Source: Methanobacteriota archaeon
GTDB taxonomy: Archaea; Halobacteriota; Methanosarcinia; Methanosarcinales; Methanoperedenaceae
Length of the DNA stretch: 8,534 nucleotides
Direction: 5' to 3'
NCBI GenBank assembly: GCA_018900975.1
Contig: JAHIFK010000139.1
Span: forward strand, 1 to 8,534
Shown here: positions 6,379 through 8,534 of the stretch, in pieces
Position numbering within the stretch: position 1 is the first letter of the stretch
Layout of the letters: every line of letters starts with the position of its first letter
Program-made: the position numbers and the translations under genes
The notes under the pieces: generated by a model
What the model was told of the DNA's origin: nothing
The model's input: only the letters and a program-made list of their open reading frames with translations
Databases searched by the model: none

Positions 6379-7046
6379 ATTATCTCAATCCCTTCCTGTA
6401 TGTACTCTGGGCTTTTTTTCCGGATTATATCAAGAGGAACTGAGCTCATAGCGTCAACAGCTTCTTTTGGTCTCATGCCGAAGAGGCCGGCAAGCGCTGC
6501 CGCCTCTCTTGGAGAACGGAAATCATAGGGGGAATAGGGCTCACAGGTCAGTACCATCTGCAGTTCGTATTTTCGGGCGTACTTAAGGTTTGTCCTCATT
6601 GTCCGCAGTTCCATTATCCTGTCATCGCCCCTTGTGTGAATAATGGAACCTATGTTGAAACCAAGAGCGATCGAATTATCAGATGCTAATTTACTAAGGA
6701 CGTTGTTGAATTTCACGGGCTGCAAAAGTATGTCAAGTCTCTGTGTCTCTAAAGCGGCGCGGATAACCTCTTCGTCCCTGCCTCTTGTGATCAGGATATC
6801 ACCCGTGTCCTTGTATTTTTTTATTTCGTCCCTTAGCCTTGATGGTTTACCTGAGACCTCAACCGCGCTGAAGAGCGAAAAACCCGAAGGAAGCTGGTCC
6901 ATATCAGTTCCGTTATATTTAAGGTCAAGTGCGGCTATCCCTGAGTACCCGAACTCATCTGCAGCAGAGACGAACTGGGCAAGAGAGCCCTTATCGTCGG
7001 GCAAATGAACCATAAGATCAAAGAATTTTGCATTGAACAGGGGCAT
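6375..7046 (-). CDS. rnp3: RNase P protein component 3 (Rpp30)
   Basis: TIM-barrel subunit of archaeal RNase P and partner of Pop5. Visible blocks are KFFDLMVHLPDD near the N-terminus (the family often has a YDLxVH-like motif here), ADEFGYSGIAALDLK, a barrel strand in LDILLQPVKFNNVLSKLA, IALGFNIGSII, and the C-terminal SPREAAALAGLFGMRPKEAV, which is the most typical part. I choose the ATG at 7046 (223 residues): it fits the family N-terminus, and a TATA box at 7072-7079 would put the transcription start near 7049, after the longer ATG at 7070. That longer start would add MKALLSQT and would not be on the transcript. The protein appears to be the first gene of the eleven-gene operon. Confidence 0.92.
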   Translation of the reverse strand: MPLFNAKFFDLMVHLPDDKGSLAQFVSAADEFGYSGIAALDLKYNGTDMDQLPSGFSLFSAVEVSGKPSRLRDEIKKYKDTGDILITRGRDEEVIRAALETQRLDILLQPVKFNNVLSKLASDNSIALGFNIGSIIHTRGDDRIMELRTMRTNLKYARKYELQMVLTCEPYSPYDFRSPREAAALAGLFGMRPKEAVDAMSSVPLDIIRKKSPEYIQEGIEII

Positions 7047-7071
7047 TGTCTGGCTTAATAATGCTTTCATG

Positions 7072-7079
7072 TAATATAG
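7072..7079 (-). promoter_or_regulatory. Candidate TATA box of the exosome operon
   Basis: On the minus strand the text reads CACAAAACTATATTAC, with a purine-rich AAAA stretch in the place of a BRE and CTATATTA as the TATA box. Archaeal transcription usually starts about 25 bases downstream, here near 7049, almost at the rnp3 ATG at 7046. No ribosome binding site precedes that ATG, which fits a nearly leaderless mRNA. This is a pattern-based prediction. Confidence 0.5.
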
Positions 7080-7142
7080 TTTTGTGATTTTTGTGGAAGT
7101 AAAATCGAAGAAATCTAACTAACTGAAAAAAGCCAACAATAA

Positions 7143-7265
7143 ACCACTCTTGATGTGCTTATTGCAGGCATTGCCGTGTCGAATGGAGCAGATAAGATTG
7201 CCTCGACAGATAAGAGATTCAACGATATCTCAAAAGTAACCGGGTTAGAGATTTTAAAACCCTAA
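7143..7265 (+). pseudogene. C-terminal remnant of a VapC-type PIN-domain toxin gene
   Basis: The frame from 7143 translates as TTLDVLIAGIAVSNGADKIA followed by STDKRFNDISKVTGLEILKP and a TAA stop at 7263-7265. This is the C-terminal end of a VapC-like PIN RNase: the conserved acidic residue in (L/I)DVLIAGIA and the later TDKRF block are both present. VapC toxins cut tRNA or rRNA and are paired with VapB antitoxins. Only about 40 codons remain. A stop (TAA at 7140-7142) lies directly upstream in frame, and there is no start codon, N-terminal half or antitoxin nearby, so it is a relic. It is in the spacer between the operon promoter and the radical SAM gene, where it is not expected to be expressed as protein. 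Confidence 0.7.
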
Positions 7266-7276
7266 AAGCAAAAAAG
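7264..7276 (-). terminator. Candidate T-rich terminator after the radical SAM gene
   Basis: Read on the minus strand, about 43 bases after the radical SAM stop, a TTTTTT run (7275-7270) is followed by GC and TTTT (7267-7264). Archaeal termination often uses such T-rich tracts without a hairpin. The rest of 7266-7318 shows no gene. The call rests on composition and position only. Confidence 0.4.
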
Positions 7277-7318
7277 ACGAATGAAGACCTTCTGGTATGC
7301 GCAGTGATAGTATTTCCA

Positions 7319-8203
7319 TTATGGAACCTCGATCCTCATCCCTTCCCCCGGCACAAGCCCGCAGCACATGCCATAATAATTAACCTCAAACCCGTTCTCC
7401 CTGACAAACCTTGCAGTACGAACCGTCGGCGCCGCTATCCCGCTCACCCCGCATCTCATGGCTATCATCTCTATCTCCTCCCTGTCCTTCCCGCTTGAAT
7501 GGGCGCATCCCAGAACTACAGGGGTATCAGGGAACATCTCCACGGCTCTTGTTATCAACTTTTGAAAATCAGATAGCTTCGGCTTGATATGAGCCATGGG
7601 CGTTCCCGCCACAGGCATCAGGCCAGTAATTATTACTGTGACCGGACTTACCTCGCGGATCATCTCAAGCGCGCGTAATTCCCCTCTTAATTCCCCGAAA
7701 TGAAGCCCTACGCAGACATGGGGGAACACCATAAGACCGGAATCCTCAATAGCTCGCAAGCTCTCGATATATTCCCTTTCAGAAACCGAAAGACCATACA
7801 CCTCTTTTGCCGTTCCCATATCCCCTATCACATCAAAGCCTATCCCGTCAAGCCCCGAACCTCTAAGCGCAGAAGCTTCTTCACGGGATATAAAACCAGT
7901 ATGCGCGATCAGCAGCATTCCGGTTTTTTCCTTTATCGTTTTGATGGCAGGGACAATATCGCTTATCGGCACACGCCCGCGCTCATCGCAGCCGCCTGTC
8001 AGGAGTATGCCTTTTGCTCCTTTTTTATGCAGGGAAAGAGCTTTATTCACCAGTTCATCACAGGTCGTAGCGTGGACAAGCGAATCAAGCAATTTACCCT
8101 TGCAGTGCTTGCACATGAGAGAACATTCATTTCCCGTAATGGAAATTGATGGGAAGTGATCTGAAGTAATAAAAAAATTGATCTTCTTTTCCGGGACAGG
8201 CAT
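7319..8203 (-). CDS. Radical SAM protein, biotin-synthase-like (COG1856-type, LipS-related?)
   Basis: A 294-residue protein with the radical SAM cluster motif CSLMCKHC (C27, C31, C34; CX3CX2C) after FITSDHFPSISITGNE. LLTGGCDERGRVPI, LIAHTGF, GFDVIGDMGTAKEVYGL and FPHVCVGLHFGELRGELRAL follow, as in the family of archaeal 'homologues of biotin synthetase'. Further conserved-looking cysteines are C233 (LGCAHSSG) and C280-C281 (YYGMCCG). Some members (LipS1/LipS2 of Thermococcus) together insert sulfur into octanoyl groups to make lipoate; whether this protein does so is inference, and the substrate is unknown. A partner radical SAM, H-protein or lipoate ligase is not seen here. No ribosome binding site precedes the ATG; a TATA-like TTTTTTATC at 8236-8228 suggests a short leader. 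It is transcribed away from the MFS gene and is not part of the exosome operon. Confidence 0.72.
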   Translation of the reverse strand: MPVPEKKINFFITSDHFPSISITGNECSLMCKHCKGKLLDSLVHATTCDELVNKALSLHKKGAKGILLTGGCDERGRVPISDIVPAIKTIKEKTGMLLIAHTGFISREEASALRGSGLDGIGFDVIGDMGTAKEVYGLSVSEREYIESLRAIEDSGLMVFPHVCVGLHFGELRGELRALEMIREVSPVTVIITGLMPVAGTPMAHIKPKLSDFQKLITRAVEMFPDTPVVLGCAHSSGKDREEIEMIAMRCGVSGIAAPTVRTARFVRENGFEVNYYGMCCGLVPGEGMRIEVP

Positions 8204-8227
8204 ATTTGACCATATTACGCACTGGAA

Positions 8228-8236
8228 GATAAAAAA
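8228..8236 (-). promoter_or_regulatory. Candidate TATA-like element for the radical SAM gene
   Basis: On the minus strand the text reads GCATTTTTTATCTTCC. The centre is about 29 bases before the ATG at 8203, so transcription would start near 8207 and the leader would be only a few bases. No ribosome binding site is present before the ATG, which fits. The box is a weak match and could be chance in AT-rich DNA. Confidence 0.35.
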
Positions 8237-8271
8237 TGCTATCTCAAACTCATGCTATTGCCACAGCTAAG

Positions 8272-8278
8272 TATAAAA
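8272..8278 (+). promoter_or_regulatory. Candidate TATA box of the MFS transporter gene
   Basis: The text GCTAAGTATAAAACA contains a good TATAAAA box centred about 30 bases before the ATG at 8305. Transcription would begin near 8300, so the mRNA would be nearly leaderless, in line with the lack of a ribosome binding site before the ATG. Together with the minus-strand element at 8228-8236 it makes 8204-8304 a divergent promoter region. Confidence 0.5.
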
Positions 8279-8304
8279 CATAATCCTTCCATCCAGACGT
8301 TCAA

Positions 8305-8534
8305 ATGCAAGATATTCAGGAACAAACCGATCCAGGATACAAATGGCGTGCAATGTTCGTTGTATCTGTCGGCGTGTTCATGGCTACGCTTGACGGAAGT
8401 ATCGTAAATATCGCCCTTCCAACGCTTACAGAATACTTCAAAACGGATATAAGCACGATCGTGTGGGTGATCCTTTCATACATGCTGACCATCACCGCCC
8501 TTCTGCTTACACTGGGCAGGCTTTCAGACATGTA
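8305..8534 (+). CDS. MFS transporter, DHA2 (EmrB/QacA-like) type, N-terminal part
   Basis: The frame opens at ATG 8305 (MQDIQEQTDPGYKWRAMFVV) and runs off the right edge after 76 codons without a stop. A hydrophobic segment at about 17-29 leads into LDGSIVNIALPTL (29-41), the motif typical of 14-helix DHA2 drug-proton antiporters. W54 in TIVWVILSYMLT and GRLSDM (71-76), the beginning of the MFS loop-2/3 motif, follow. Proteins of this type sit in the cytoplasmic membrane and export drugs or small organic compounds with proton exchange; the substrate here cannot be told. A TATA box at 8272-8278 and the missing ribosome binding site support the start chosen. Only about one sixth of the expected length is visible. 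Confidence 0.88.
   Translation, partial: MQDIQEQTDPGYKWRAMFVVSVGVFMATLDGSIVNIALPTLTEYFKTDISTIVWVILSYMLTITALLLTLGRLSDM

Noticed and set aside
7700..8149. 149-codon plus-strand open frame
   Set aside because: Antisense to the radical SAM gene, with no family-like motif.
8316..8531. Minus-strand open frame at the right edge
   Set aside because: The opposite strand encodes an unmistakable MFS N-terminus with LDGSIVNIALP and GRLSDM, plus a TATA box.
1..8534. CRISPR array, tRNA, rRNA or RNase P RNA genes
   Set aside because: No regularly spaced repeats and no tRNA- or rRNA-like text was seen on either strand; nearly all bases are in protein genes.

Overview
This window is archaeal and almost certainly comes from a euryarchaeon of the Methanosarcinales type. 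A Methanoperedens- or ANME-2-like genome is plausible but cannot be fixed from the sequence alone. The evidence is the gene set (archaeal exosome subunits, RNase P proteins Pop5 and Rpp30, proteasome alpha, RNA polymerase subunit P, eL43), archaeal TATA-type promoters placed so that transcripts are nearly leaderless, and GGTGAT/GGAG-type ribosome binding sites inside the operon.

Layout. At the left edge (1-312) lies the 3' end of a decayed IS200/IS605-family tnpB, followed by a right-end-like hairpin and a GTAGTTCAC tail. From 7046 down to 314, on the minus strand, runs one tightly packed array of eleven genes: rnp3 (Rpp30), rnp2 (Pop5), psmA, the SBDS gene, rrp4, rrp41, rrp42, rpl37Ae, rpoP, a Brix-domain gene and a Vms1/VLRF1-type peptidyl-tRNA hydrolase gene. 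Most junctions overlap or are separated by 2-6 bases; the largest gaps are about 50 bases. This is the archaeal exosome superoperon with an unusual last gene. Between 7071 and 7318 there is a TATA box for the operon, a C-terminal fragment of a VapC-type PIN toxin gene on the plus strand, and a T-rich likely terminator. At 7319-8203 (minus) is a BioB/LipS-like radical SAM gene. A divergent promoter region (8204-8304) separates it from a DHA2-type MFS transporter gene that runs off the right edge.

How the genes work together. The operon makes proteins for RNA 3'-end processing and decay (Rrp4, Rrp41, Rrp42), tRNA 5' maturation (Pop5, Rpp30), ribosome assembly (SBDS, Brix, eL43), transcription (RpoP) and protein breakdown (PsmA). 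The terminal VLRF1 gene would add release of stalled nascent chains from peptidyl-tRNA. The operon could therefore supply RNA decay, nascent-chain release and the proteasome from one transcript. The wording 'quality-control operon' is inference; the gene order and overlaps are seen directly.

The most interesting points are: the VLRF1 gene joined to the Brix gene by an overlapping TTG start; the transposon remnant whose right end falls next to the VLRF1 stop codon; the VapC relic just upstream of the operon; and a reassigned Rpp30 start based on TATA-box position. I see no wholly new system.
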